The position numbers and the translations under genes were made by a program. This document shows, piece after piece, positions 1 through 12,299 of a stretch of DNA of 64,000 nucleotides. How positions within the stretch are numbered: position 1 is the first letter of the stretch; every line of letters starts with the position of its first letter. The notes beneath the pieces are model-generated. The model saw only the letters and a list, made by a program, of their open reading frames with translations. It had not been told where the DNA came from and did no database searches. The DNA lies in the NCBI GenBank assembly GCA_001695595.3, contig MBPM02000041.1, positions 372,001-436,000 of the forward strand, in the 5' to 3' direction. Origin of the DNA: Plasmopara viticola. Its lineage: Eukaryota; Oomycota; Peronosporomycetes; Peronosporales; Peronosporaceae.

Positions 1-340
1 GCAAATCGATTTGACGATGTTGTGACCTGCAGGATGGGAAAATTTAAAAGCCAAGCAAGCATTGATGAAAACCGTAAAGCAACGGTAAAAGTTTTTTGGA
101 GATCGGTTACTTTCAAAAAATACAACTGGTACACGAAAAAAGGTAGCAGAAGCTAAACGTGCTGCTTTACTGTCTTGTTTTGAGATGCGTCTTTTGCTAA
201 ACATTAAGCGATGCAAAACGAATCCTTGTGTATTTCGTCTGAACTAAAATGATGATTGAAGTACTGCACGGGGAAGAATGTCGTACTCTTTATGACTTTT
301 GTGCGAAGCACGACCCATGAGTGTGTGACAAAATTAACGT
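1..340 (+). repeat. Degenerate three-copy repeat R1, copy 1
   Basis: This stretch aligns by eye with 34820-35070 (+) and with the reverse strand of 5200-5500. Shared landmarks are the AAAGCCAAGCAAGC run, the TTTCAAAAAATACAA run, the GGTAGCAGA run and the GTGCTGCTTTACTGTCTTG run. The copy is riddled with frame breaks and carries no usable reading frame. The minus-strand copy at 5200-5500 is the most open of the three. The identity of the ancestral element is not recognised. Confidence 0.6.
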
Positions 341-429
341 TGTCGGAGATGGGACAGCTCAATGGTTCGAGCAAGAAGCAGACAGAAGCATAAGCTGCAC
401 CATTAAGCGCCCTTGATAACTTGGTAAGC

Positions 430-860
430 CGATTTGCGACAAGTGAACGATGCCGCTTTTGTCTTAGTCGTGGCGCGGTCTTTTTTGTTGCTAGAGTAAT
501 GACATAATTACGACGTGGGAAGCGTATTTCCCAGCGTCACTTATCTATGGCGCGCAGCAACTTCTCTCACTCAAGGCTGTTGAGCACGTTAGTGTGGATT
601 GTCTTTGTGAGACAGCTTACCACCTTTGAGCTTATATTTGTAGTATGGTGTTACTCCAAAACTTCAATGGCTATCAACGTTATTTACCACGTTAAATGAT
701 CTGTTTGGAAGTTTTATCCATTGCAACTGTTAGATGATACCGGTCCATGCATTTTTGGCAAAAGGCGTGGCGAACTCAAAGTGCTAATGGCAAATGCGGA
801 GCCTGGTCCGGATACAAAAGTTGTCGATATCTGCAATTTGATGCCTTTCGCCGTTGCGGC
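430..860 (+). repeat. Relic of an unidentified CxxC-containing family, copy 1
   Basis: A cysteine-pair stretch reading like ERCRFCLSRG occurs near 447-480, and an AAAAGGCGTGGCGAA block near 760 is followed by codons like VLMANAEPG. The same two landmarks occur in order at 62940-63190 (RCRFCLCRSC; KAWRINVLEASAEP) and more weakly at 29480-30270. The layout resembles the N-terminal zinc-binding part of an oomycete transposase-like family, possibly BED/hAT. The frame is broken several times, so the family assignment is only a guess. Confidence 0.35.
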
Positions 861-1095
861 TTCTGCTCTCCTTTCGTGGATTTTTCATGATCAATTCCGC
901 ACGCCTTCCCGACAAGCTTTTGCGGTCTTCTTTGCTCATCTACGTCGCTTAAAACAGAATTCTTCAAATATGGAGAAATCAGCAAAGACGGATATTGTAC
1001 AAGAAAACGACTTGCACAGATGCCAAGGTGCTGATTTAACTAGTATCTGTGACAGTGGACTTTGTGATTTGCTGGGAAGATACGACCCTACCTAA
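721..1095 (+). pseudogene. 124-codon open stretch in a decayed repeat, function unknown
   Basis: The stretch is open for 124 codons and begins without a convincing signal or promoter. Its first third overlaps the decayed repeat family also seen at 29800-30270 and 62800-63190, so it is more likely a surviving fragment than a gene. The rest shows no motif I recognise: a short hydrophobic patch (MPFAVAASALLSW) and an otherwise polar tail. Confidence 0.2.
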
Positions 1096-1099
1096 CGTC

Positions 1100-2280
1100 T
1101 CAAGTATTGCTGACGTGTACGCACGGGTTTATTGCAACAAACTTGGTCGACTTGCCGTGAATTTCTTTAAGGGACGAGAAGAGCTACGAGCACAGAAGTA
1201 CGAAAATTGTTAGCAGAACAAGAAGGCAAGAAAGAAGATACTAGTCACGTTTTGGATGTGTTTATGCGTACATGAACAAATCTAATTTGAAATTTTGCCA
1301 GCTACCGAGCGTACATTGTGGCTAAGGTATGTGGAAGCATCGCTGTCAAAAGTGCCACCACAGTTGATGATGATATATCTTTTCTTGTAAAATGGTGCCT
1401 ACATTAGCTGGCTGCATTACAGATCACTGTAGACACAATGCGAGCCATAATTACGCTAGTGACGGCATTGACGTATGTATTGCTGTGCTCATCATTAATG
1501 AAACACCACTGAAAAAGAGACTGCCCATCGAGGCAAGTAATATTCATCGGAAGGAATACTTTACGAAGCAACGCTGGAGTTCGCGGTTGCTCGTAAAGCA
1601 GATTGCCGAGTGCAACATCACAAGCTTGTTGTTTTGAATAAACTGGGCTGTCATTGACAATAATCAATAAGTCACTCACTTCGAAAAGCCGAACATTGGC
1701 AACGAATTAAAGCGAAGGTTAGATAGGTGCAATTAAGGCTTTGCATACGGTTGAGTCGTCTATCCGCGGAATAACGAAAAATGAAGAGATCGCTGTACTG
1801 CAAAATCAGTCGTATTCCAAGATGCAGTATATTGCATTGTTAGTGTAGTGATGGAAAGACTTTACTAGGTGCAAGGCAGTCGAGTTGGCTTCGGGTTGTG
1901 GTAGAGTTTGCGGCACGTGTAGGATTGTTTAATTTAGGCGGGGAAGCCGCAAAACAAGTCTTCAGCGGGTTCAAAGAGCTCATAATGAGCGTCGAACTCC
2001 ATTGCAGGCCATTCCAAGCAATGAGTAAAGGATTACGGTCGCAGCACGACTGTTGTGGAGACTTGAGTCAATTATTTTATTTTAAGTTCTTTGTGACACT
2101 TTGGCCATGTCTTATGTGAAGCAATAGGCTGCTAGTTTCGTGCTAGCTACACTGGGAAATGGTGTCTCAATAGGGCAACACCAGAAAATATACGAGTTAA
2201 CGTAGCACGGACAGCTTTTGTCAAAGTGGATCAAGCAGCATTTTAGGAGTTGTTGTGTTCAAACAATGCGGAAGATAGGT
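1100..2280. other. No recognisable gene
   Basis: The reading frames are short (under 95 codons), overlap on both strands, and show no motif, signal peptide or RNA gene. The interval is presumably decayed repeat, but I see no clear partner elsewhere in the window. Confidence 0.4.
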
Positions 2281-5100
2281 TTGTCACACAAATCAAATGT
2301 AGTATTGCTATTTTACCCACTACGTCTTGCGATGACGCTACCTTTATTCGATTCCTTATTCTAAGCGTCTTTGGCGGTTGTTAACTTGTTTGTCTCTAGA
2401 TCTCTAAAAGACGCAGCCACAATTACCTTTTCGGAGACATCGCCGTATCGATACTTCCCATATGCGTGTCTCCGCCTAGTCAATCACTCAATGTAATTAA
2501 AAGCACATCAACGTATTTGCATAGCTCACCAAAAAGCCCTCTATAAGGCGAATAGGACCTATAGTCTTTACCCGCCAATCGATCGAAGGTTCTGTGCTTT
2601 TCCATTCGAAGCCAAGTTATATCTTCATGTCAGAAAAAACACATGCTCCTGTGCTGTCGATATCGTCAAACTTCACCACCAGGTCGTGTTCAAACCTGGG
2701 GGCATGTCAAATAATTACATTAAACAAAGTCGAATTGTTTTATCCTCTCTTGGAGCATAAGTAAGCTTTTTTTAAAGTGCGCAGAATCTCTTCGCGCATT
2801 GTGGAATATCAAAACTCGAAGAGCTCCTTTGAATTGTGTGGTTAACGAGCGGCTCATGCTGGTTTCTCCATTAAAAATCGTCAATGTCCTGAATGCTTAG
2901 TGTGCATCAGCAATGGAAATTTGTTTTCTCTTAGCAGACCGTTTTACGCTTACTGATGGGTGATGTAGCTGATTCTAAGCCTGACAAAATCTCCAACCGA
3001 AACAGAAGTTGGAGTTATAGATCTTTCCACGAAAATACCTTTTTAGAGAATAATCAAGTTCTAATTAAACAAATTTTATTACATGTTTATCCAACAAGTT
3101 GCCTAGTTACCGCATTAGCCGGCGATGATACTAAAGATAGCGCTTGAAGCGTAGGTATTAATACATCGGAGTTGGAGAGACAAGTATCACAAGTTGAAAA
3201 CATATCACTACCAATTGCGGGTATCAAACACACATATTTGCGAGACAAGGTGGTTAAAGAAACACGGGTCATATATCTTGCAAGATAAGGAAAAAATTGC
3301 AGAAATTGATCATATAGCTTGCAAGAAAAGGAAGAGGATACAAAAATTATCCCTGAGCGCTGTCACACAAAGCTCGCCCGTTGGAGAATTTGGCAGCTCG
3401 AATAGCTGCCCTATCATAGTAGGCTGACAAAATATGCAATTTAAGGGGAAAATGGCACAAAGCGTATTGGGTTGTATATGTACGGAATCGTTAGTGTTGC
3501 TCGAGATGAGACGTCTCCTAAAAATACAAAGATATTTTTTCTGTCGAGAATTATTTATACCAACCTTATAGTTGCGTACGCCGTATCTTGGCTTAAAGAC
3601 TTTGAAGTATTATGAAGATCTGGCGTATGTTTTTTATAGAAATAAGATGCTCTGTTCAAAAATTTTCATCAAAACTTCTGCCGGATGAATGAACGACCGT
3701 CCTCATGCTAGATCGTCACTAAGCAATGACCACCACATTGATACCAAAGTGAATTAAATGTTTAATGTTAAAGGAAAGCGGGTGCGGTACCTTCACAAGC
3801 GCCGATTCCAAAAAAAATCCAGTTGCATAAGTTAAAGGTGCGCGTCCATCAGTGCACTGGTGGATATTCTCTGATACTAATGGTAGAATCGGATATGCTC
3901 TTACGACGCTAATTTAGCTAAGCACACGCTATGGGAGCGGTAAGTGAAAACAAAAGGGCTAATAAATTTCTGCTGACAACAAAGTGTCTTGTAACACAAT
4001 TGTTTTGACGATTATGGCCTTTCACTCAGACATACGTCAACAATAACGTTGCGCATAGACGTTTTACAGAAAATAAACAGGCTTTAGAGAAGTCCATTTG
4101 AGCCACCAAGGCAGGTTTGGAGGTGATCAAAAACAACAACGATTATGTTAACATTGATAGGCATCGCAAAGCCTCTGTCAGATCGTTTGAGAAAGAACAT
4201 TGATCGGTGCTAGGGAAGCCAATACCAAAATGCTTGAAGTAGCATTAAGAAATGCTTTCGGCTGGTGCCTTTTTATTTTTATTGGTGATCTTACTCTGAT
4301 GAGCGTCGTTTGCGACACTTCCGATGATGCTTTCAAATACGTGCAGCTCGATCAGGACAGTCATAAGCGAGATATTTTGCTTAAGTGTAGGCGGCTTAGA
4401 GCTGTCAAACATGTCATGCCAAGGCATTTCTTGCCATGAAGTACGCATTGGAAAGAGTCCGAGTGCATCCTCTGGGTTCTAAGCCCTAAATGGTAGATAA
4501 ATTTCTTCAAAACGGCAATGAAGTTATCCATGCCTAAGACAAAAAGAAAATCTTTGTCATTCCTCTCAGAGTATATTCTTCGCGATGATCACACATCTGA
4601 TTGACGCAAAAAGATTGTCAATGTGCTTTCGCGTGATAAAATTAAGAATGGTTTGTATTAGCATATCAAAAATCTTGAGCTCTTTAGGCTATTCTCTACC
4701 TTGCACAAAGGTACTGGTTACATTTTCTACAACATTCGCATATGTATAACTGTGAATGAATAGACGATTTGTCCTACCGTAAAACTGATCCGGCAAAACG
4801 AGTTCAAATTCGGCGGTTAAAGCGACAGAGACCTGGAGTGTAATACACTTGACAAGGCGCGTGATTCTTCATCTAGCGAAAAATTTAGACCGAAAAGAAC
4901 TTTTTCTTTATTCCACCACGTACTGGTAGCTACATGTACAAATGAGTAGCCAAGTATGAGCTTCAAAAAATCAGCAGACATTTGAGGTGTCTTTCTTACA
5001 ACATACAAAAAGGTGTTAGGCGCATAGATGCGCGATCCGCATCGTCGTAGGCAAACTTAAAAGTTTAAAACTTGACAATTTTGACCCCTCGGTGCAGACA
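2280..5100 (+). repeat. Old duplication block B, copy 1 (partner 52100-55720)
   Basis: The block is collinear with 52100-55720. Landmarks run in order: the CCCACTACGTCTTGCGATGACGC region, the GATGGGTGATGTAGCTGATTCT region, the GCGCGTCCATCAGTGCA region followed by TTCTCTGATA, the AACATTGATAGGCATCGCAAA region, and the CCGGCAAAACGAGTTC region. Divergence is high, and many indels leave no long frame. Around 3540-4250 lies a shattered copy of the unidentified gene better kept at 53813-54620. At 4771-4792 this copy is uninterrupted where the partner carries a SINE, so it is the SINE's empty site. Confidence 0.7.
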
Positions 5101-5201
5101 CTACAAAAATCAAGCGGATAACCCGCTTCTGTCTGCTTCTGACTCTATAAGTATAGCTGGTTTATCTCCAAAAAAGTTGACTTTGCCACACTCTCAAGGG
5201 C

Positions 5202-5500
5202 TTAGCTACGCACGATAACAAAGAGAGTACGATGATCTCCTTCCTGTAAACTTTTAATCATCGATTCGGTCTGGACAAAGTATACAAGAAGTGTTTTTGC
5301 GTCGCCTGAAACTAAGCAAAAGATGCATCTTAAAACAATAGCACTTCCAGCTTCTGCTACTTTCTCTGTTGTACCAAATCTCTCTTCTAAAGTGGTCATT
5401 CTGCCAAAAAGTGTCTTTCGTCGCTCCACTATTCTCATCAACGCTCGCTTGGCTTTTATATCTTTTCCCATATTGCAGGCCGCAGATTATCACATCATTA
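5202..5500 (-). repeat. Repeat R1, copy 2, with an 89-codon open frame
   Basis: This is the reverse-strand copy of the R1 repeat at 1-340 and 34820-35070. It is the least broken copy and keeps 89 codons open from the ATG at 5471. The predicted peptide is basic and probably helical at its N-terminus (MGKDIKAKRALMRIVERRKT). There is no signal peptide and no recognised domain. It could be a fragment of a former transposon-encoded protein; I would not call it a functional gene. Confidence 0.4.
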
Positions 5501-5509
5501 TTGAATCAA

Positions 5510-6370
5510 CTTGCTATATTTTCATTTTTCGTACAATATGACCAAAGTTCGTAGATGTGTTGCTATCAAAGAGTGTGATTCATGTCGAAGAGAATACGGC
5601 GACGCCACAATCATATATTTCCATCAACTGATGCGCTTGCACATCGGAGGTAATGGCCTCATGTAAGGATACGACATTATAGAGCCTCTTCGCAATCTTC
5701 TGCATGATTTTAAAGAGACCGACTTGCTACAGATTTTTTCCCAGGTCAATCGTGCAACACGTGCCTCGAGCAATCAACTTTTGGCGTTGAACGAAGCAAT
5801 CCCATCCTTCTCACAAGCATTAATATTCGCCGGCTTGACTGCTACGCACGATTTAAACTACAAACGATATATGTCCCCCGGCACTGCGCTAGCCTCGCAT
5901 TATTATGTAAACTTGGCATTAAAGACGATGACCAAAGACGTGATTAGCTTAAGATTTTACCGTCACGTACCCATGACTCTACCATTGCCAGTTTTGCGTC
6001 TTTTTTATACTCGCTTCTGCTGATAGGCCCTTTGCCACCATCCCACGGAATCTGAATTTCTGCTAAAGCTGCAAGTACTTCTGGCAACCTGCGATACTCA
6101 CAGATTAGCATAACAATACTATCACTCTTCAATTTGACTACAATTATCTTCAAGTCTTGAATGTATGTGGTAATTGAAGTGCTTGATAGAGCTATTGTTG
6201 GAGCTCAAGATACTATAATTGCTGCGCCACGGAGAATCTTGAGGCTTTCGACAGGTGTTGTCAAACTCTAGCATATTTGCAGATGCTATAATCGAATGCT
6301 TTACAATCGCCTCCACCACCAATTGCACCATATTCTTCGTGTGTTGTTGTTCGATTTCGCTTTCTTTCAG
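5510..6370. other. No recognisable gene
   Basis: Only short overlapping frames under 100 codons occur here, with no motifs. No partner was recognised elsewhere in the window. Confidence 0.35.
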
Positions 6371-6379
6371 CATTCCGAA

Positions 6380-6710
6380 GCAGCTTTTGATGCAATGAAG
6401 TCAAGATGGTTTGTCGACGCGTCTCTCGCAGTTATAAAGTCATAAGTCATGGCCATCCATACGGACAGAAAATGCAGCATAGTCGTCTGTAGCGACAAAT
6501 GCACCACTATCATTGTTGCCGTAAGCACCATGGCGTCTACGGAGACCTAAAGTTTGTCGAGGTTACGCAAACGCGTTTGTCGTGTCCATCTACGACTACG
6601 TGTTGCTATTTTAATAAGTAGTTTTCACATTAGAAGTAAGAGTAAGAGAAGTAAACATAACAAATTATTGCTCAGCTGCTCCGATCTGATATACAAAAAT
6701 GAATAACGTA
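6380..6710 (+). repeat. Duplication block C, left flank, copy 1 (partner 35070-35320)
   Basis: Landmarks AAAATGCAGCATAGTCGTCT, GCGTTTGTCGTGTCCAT and ACGTGTT occur in the same order and orientation at 35085-35230. The match continues to about 6710 / 35320 and then stops, because the next kilobase (the effector relic) lies in opposite orientation in the two copies. Confidence 0.7.
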
Positions 6711-6739
6711 CGAAATTTTATCGAACATGTTTTTAGGGA

Positions 6740-7098
6740 TTCAGACACAATTTATCGCGCTGGTGTGGATTCTTCATAGTTTGAACTCGTTATCCAAACA
6801 AATTGCCTTTATCAATTGACTGCAATGATGCTTGAGCTCTCTGAAAGCTCCGCTATGCCGCTGCAACGCGTCAATCAATCTAGAATTTTTGCAGTTGCCT
6901 TTGCATCGCTATGAACCAAATTGTGCGCAAACTAACTTTCTGGCATATTGTAAGAGGAAGAAATAGACTGACGCGACTCACACAACAAACTCATTTATTA
7001 TGCCTGGTATTGTGAAAACCCGATTTGCTTCACAATTTTTTTTCTTATCGATTGGTCTAAATTCATTTGCTATCTAGCGTCATGGTGAAATTTCAATC
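6740..7098 (+). promoter_or_regulatory. Duplicated effector 5' region, copy 1
   Basis: The region upstream of the effector relic shares with 31385-31660, 59640-59897 and the reverse strand of 36171-36430 an ACACAATTTA.TCGCGCT block, a ..TTTGCATCGC block, a TGACATATTGTAA block (here TGGCATATTGTAAGAGGAAG), and an ACTCATTTATTATGCC stretch at about 6988-7003. The last resembles the oomycete initiator (TCATTYY core) about 100 bases before the start codon. Activity is unknown, because the gene downstream is destroyed. Confidence 0.45.
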
Positions 7099-7680
7099 AT
7101 GCAATTATGCTACTTACACATTACCATCACTTGAGAAGGCCAAAATTATGTTTGGAAATGGGGCAGCGAAAAGCTTTGGGTGCGCTATCTTAGAATGACC
7201 ACCAGAAACAGTTATAAGGTCGAGGACTTTATGAGCACCGCAAATACCGAATTCCAGTGACCAATGAAGGTGTTCTATGCGTTGTGAGCTCAAATGTTAC
7301 CTACAGCTAAGACATGGATTGTAAGCACCACTATGCTTACAAGTTTGGCTACACCAGAGTCTGCCACCTTCCTGGACTTGTATTCTATAAGATTATGTTG
7401 ACAAGGTTTAATCTCCGTCGGCTGTTGTATTAATGCTGGTGCTCTAAAAAATGGACACCGACTAGTTTCAAATAGTTGTAACAAATCTGTTTAGTGCAAA
7501 GCTTTGCGAGTTTTTACGAAAACGTATAACGCGGACACTTAACACGAAAAAACTGCTGCTGTCGACGCTAATGTATGCCTTAGGCGATGCACAATTGGAA
7601 AGAATTTTGAATGCGGCCTTAGCAGTTAAGGCAACGAGCGATGAGGTGAAAGCTCTTCTTTCTCAGCTTGATTAGTGGAA
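7099..7680 (+). pseudogene. Destroyed LWY-type effector copy
   Basis: The ATG at 7099 begins a signal-peptide start closely matching the two intact effectors (MQLCYLHIT against MRLCYLRIA). About 11 codons later the sequence jumps into the C-terminal repeats: KLWVRYLRM from about 7172, then the stretch encoding the VEDF and TANTEFQ block, then the final LERILNAALAVKAT block near 7600. About 1.5 kb of the middle is missing. Stops and frameshifts follow, for example TGA at about 7258. No product is possible. It is paralogous to 31661-33940, 59898-62162 and 35456-36170. Confidence 0.8.
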
Positions 7681-7968
7681 GTATGAAGCGTTTTTTCAAA
7701 TGGCATGTTGCAAACGCGGCCGGTCGCCGTGTCTTTGAACGAAAAGTATGAGATCGTATACTAGCAATATATATAAAGTCAGAATAGCGCTTAATCGCTA
7801 CACTTATTGCAAACTCCGTGGTTTCGAATGGATACTACTTGAAGAAATTAATTTTGTTAAAAATAGTGAATTGAAATATTTAAGTAATTCTTAAAAAAAA
7901 TCAAACGAGAGTAAATATCGCACTTATTTAAAGAAATTGTCAAATCTCAATCATACGTTGAAATTGCT

Positions 7969-8253
7969 GTGTGTTACGGTTGTTATCTCTCCGTAGGGCG
8001 TGTTTATTTACATCATATGTCAGCACCAATCTATCGACTTATGTCTGACGTTTTATTCGCTTGTCGAAATGTTGACATTTGTTCTTTCATCCTCGCCGCT
8101 TTTTATTTATTCTCGCTACAGATCACAGTCAGGTCAAAGGATCTATTGGAAAGTCATATTCGGTCGCGAGCACTTCTAATAATTTGCCACAGCATACTAG
8201 AAAGTGTCTCACACAGGCTCTACTGTACCGGTACTGCTATTAGCATTTTTTAG
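7969..8253 (+). pseudogene. Copy of the small hydrophobic ORF family
   Basis: The DNA from about 8018 (CAGCACCAATCTATCGACTT) to 8195 aligns with 36540-36700 (+), with the reverse strand of 30585-30818 and, more weakly, with the reverse strand of about 63540-63690. In this copy the frame is shifted relative to the 30585-30818 reading frame, giving a 94-codon stretch with hydrophobic segments. It is a decayed member rather than a gene. Here it lies downstream of, and in the same direction as, the effector relic, unlike the other loci where the two are divergent. Confidence 0.45.
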
Positions 8254-10480
8254 ATCCATATCGCTTACTAAAAATTGCATTTGCTTATTCGTATTCAATA
8301 AGTAAGACCGAAGCTTGCAGTACTTTCCTCAGGAGCAAAAAAGGCAACTTTCCAAAAGAGGTTTTACAATCGAAGAGGACCACTTCAAGACATTAAAATA
8401 GAAAATGTAATTGGCGTATTTTATAAACGATGGACGTGACTTTTGCGTGAAATGGACCTTATATAAAATTTACATTAGGAATTGATGTGGTCTTGAACAC
8501 TTCGACTCGACACAATATTGCCGAAGGACTTAGGCTTGTATTTATTTAGCGAACAAAAGAAGAGTTTTTACTGAAATATTAAACTACTAAGTTTGACAGC
8601 TCAGTAAGCCAAAAAAAAGTCGTTGCGATGGACGCAAAAGCCTCGAGTGAAAGAAATTGCTGCAATGCTGCCTTACGTAATAGATGTCGAGTAGCGTATC
8701 TCTACATTGCGATTAAGCGATTTAAAGAAATCCACTCAAGCCAAAGTCATAGAGACAAAAGCAGCATGGGTTTGCTTGTAAAACAGTCGCAAATAAAGCT
8801 TCTTCAAGTCAGTCGTCAGAAAAGGCTTAAAGGGCAAAGTTCCTGTAGGAGGGGAGTATTATTTGCATGAAGCAAATCGAGAAGCGTTATAGAATGGAGA
8901 GCTCATACGGATTCTCGTCTTGCTACAGCCTAAGTAATGATTCCCAGTCATCCACTGCTACCATAGCTGTCATTCCCCCTGGCTTCGTAGACATTCTATC
9001 TATTTTGACTATAAAGGTCGCTTGACCTCCAAACATTATAGGACATCTGAAAATTGCTTCTGGCTTAGAACTATGCAACCTACTATTTTTGTTGTATGTA
9101 CCGATGCATATCTATTTTTAAGTTGATGCGTTTATATGGTATGATGGCCCTTACTGGCAAAACCGCCGGTGATGACGATTGCGTATCATTACTGACTAGC
9201 ACTTTATTGCATGAAGCTGAAATCTAAAGGAATAGTAAGGCTCAATGAGTTTTCATACTCATTCAATGCCACAATCTGTATCGAGTGGGCATAGATCGCT
9301 GAAAGAAGCTAGTTTCACAGTTTGCACTTATTTTAAATGTTCTAATACTTTCGAACATCAAAACTTTATATCTACCCTCCATTAAAGCCACAGCCTGATT
9401 CGCTGATAACATTGTTCCAAGCACCTTCAAACAACTCAATCAACTATTTGATCTTTTCACGTATTGCATTCAGAACTCCTCAAAACCTTTTTGGCATTTC
9501 GTAGGCTTTCCTGATAATCTTTTTTCTCACGAAAAAGGCTTGGAGCCCAGTGTCGTTTGAATTTATATTTGATCGTCTCTCCAGATGTCGTCAACGAACA
9601 ATCTCATCACACTAATTTGATTTCGTAAGACTTTTTGTAAACGACCTCGGGCTTCCGCTTTGTCTCACGGGAGTGACTACATACTCATATTGACCCTCTG
9701 GGGACGAAAAAGCAGTAAACGGTGTATCAGATCACCGCAATTTAATAAATGCTCAGTCTCGTATTATAACCATCCAAACTACCGCTTCAACAGCGGCGGA
9801 GCATCCATTTAACACTGTCTTCCGACACGACGATCCGTGCGAAATGCCTCGAGCCAACTTTGTAAAAGTATGGCAAAGTTTCGGACGCAACTCTCAGATT
9901 TTAAGCTCGTGCTATTAATAGCTATAAATTTCAAAATGGCGGACAATATGACCGCGAAAATAGATTGTTTGAGCATCTGCAATGACATTTTCTACCCTAA
10001 ATTAAATATTACCTTCAACAAAATTTCTTTTGTAATGCTAAGCAAGTGTCAACGAGTCAGATCCCATGTTCCGCTAATAACGGCCAGCATCCGCAAGCTT
10101 CGATCGAAATTCTTGTGAATAACTCTACACCGCGTAAGGCTTCACCCTGTTAGAAGACAGATCAAAAAGCTCACACTTACAGGCGCCAGGACCGGCGCCC
10201 TCGGAGGCACCCATAGCTTCCCGTTTACGGTCTTGACACCGGATGAGGTAAATTTCAACGCACTGACGTTTGTTTAAAAGCTTCGATACCGCAAATTGTG
10301 GCGTCTGCAATCGCGAAAAAGGCCAGTCGTGCTTTACACTTTGGTCACCACGCACTTTTTTTACGTACCAACATTCAGGCATGACAAATCAAAACGAAAT
10401 TCAAAGCTTCTACTGGCTCATCAGTCAACCGTTAGATTTGCTTGAGACATACCGCAGCTAGCTTTAATATTTTGCTATCA

Positions 10481-10523
10481 CTTGAATGATTATCAACTCA
10501 TAAAGAGTTGATAGTCATTCAAG
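10481..10523. repeat. Short hairpin
   Basis: The 19-base arms CTTGAATGATTATCAACTC and GAGTTGATAGTCATTCAAG are inverted repeats with one mismatch around a 5-base spacer. The paralogous position near 39250 has no such hairpin, so it arose, or survived, in this copy only. Confidence 0.8.
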
Positions 10524-12299
10524 TCGGGTGCTTACGAAAAACTATCTACAGAGCTCAATATCACGGCACGAGTAAAGTTTCGCCACCTACTGTAGGGACT
10601 CTTAGACAAGACTCAACACAAAGTGTGCGCATCAGGTGGACTTCAATTTTGGATTCATTCACAGCGCTGAAGCGAAGTAGTGCGCGAAAAGTTTCGTTGC
10701 GTCAGCATCGAAATCATTTACGACGCTGTTTGACAGCGTTCGAGTGTTCAGAGGCTTCTCCCTCACAAAATTTCTAAGAAGTCTCGATATAAAAAAAGTA
10801 TCTCTTAGCCCATTAATGATATTCCCTTTGGTGACCAAGTTAAAGCTATCGGTAAATATATTGACAGTAGCCGCGGGTCAGATCATGTGAGAGGGATCTC
10901 CTCCTCACGTTTGTGTTAAGCCTATTGAGTGAAGAAAATTGACGAGCTGGTGGTGGATCAGCACAAACGTTAATTGCTAAAAAACAGTTGTTTGCCATTT
11001 GGAAATGTAAATCTTCTTGTATGTAAATTTTATTAAACCAAGAGTGGGCTCTGAGCACGTATGACTTACACGATTGGCTTACAGGAATCAAAGATTAAAT
11101 AATTTGTCCGAAAATGCCATTCAACGCAGCTAAAGAAACGTTTACAGAGCATATAAACTCTGAGATTGCTTAAGCTCCCCTGGTACTATAATGCACCCGC
11201 AAACCCTCGACACGCTGCAGCTTTGGCGTTGTCCTCTGGCGCCACTTATCGTGAAATTTTACTTCCATTGCGCAACAATGTGCTAGAGCAATCTCCACAA
11301 GCAGTAAACAATTTACAATGATGCTTGTCAAAAACGTCTCACTTCTCCATGGGGAGACGTATGAAAAGACAATATAAAAAACCCATTGCCCGCAACATTT
11401 GCGAAATAGTCGCGTTCTAGACTAGCGTTATTTCATCTATTGATGCTACTCTCTTCGGTGACAAGACCGGCATTGAGTTAGCATCTTCGTAAGCGTTTAT
11501 GTATGTAAGCGTGATCTTGCCGACAGGTCTCTTGCTCAGCTTATACGGCCATTAGGTCTTATTAGCGTGTTAACGACATTCATGTGCTTTCTTGCCTAAC
11601 GCTGTTTTCGCATTGTCTCGCTTTGAACACAAAGCAAGGGCAAACTTCTAAAATGCTGATTTAAAAATGTTTTTCTCTTTTATTGGTTAGAGTAAAAGTA
11701 CGAGGCTTCTTTTTTCTCTTCTTTAAAGATTTTGGAATATGGACCGTCCAACTATGTACGTAAGATTGAAATTGTTTTTGTTTTTGCAGGGTATGATTCG
11801 TCTGTGTCTGTATTAAAATGACGAGTTTGCAATGGTATCACTCCACGTCAACGGTGGCAAAAAAAACTGAAGTTGAGAAAGACGCTGTTTGCTCCATATA
11901 ATTCATAACCGATTTTGATGCACGGAGCTACTTCGGTTTCAAATTTTGTCGTGCTTTGTGTCGATGGAAAATATTTAGAAAATTGTTATTTGTTCATAAT
12001 TACCCTTGCAGATTTTATTCTTTAGCTACATAAAAAGGTAACCTGCTCCTCAACATTCACAGCGCAAAGACTTTGAATTGGAAAAGTAAATTAAATTAGA
12101 AGCATAGCAATATCACGAGCCTATAAGAGGCATCGTTGAGTTAATCTCTGATCGTAAAAAGTCAAAGCTGCGGTCACTATTAGGGTAATAGATTGACGCC
12201 CCTTGTCAAATCGCTCAGCTTAATTATTGTCAGTGATTGAGCTCAGGGCTTCTTTTCCATTATTATCTCAAGCCATATTTCTTTCAACCCGATATACTT

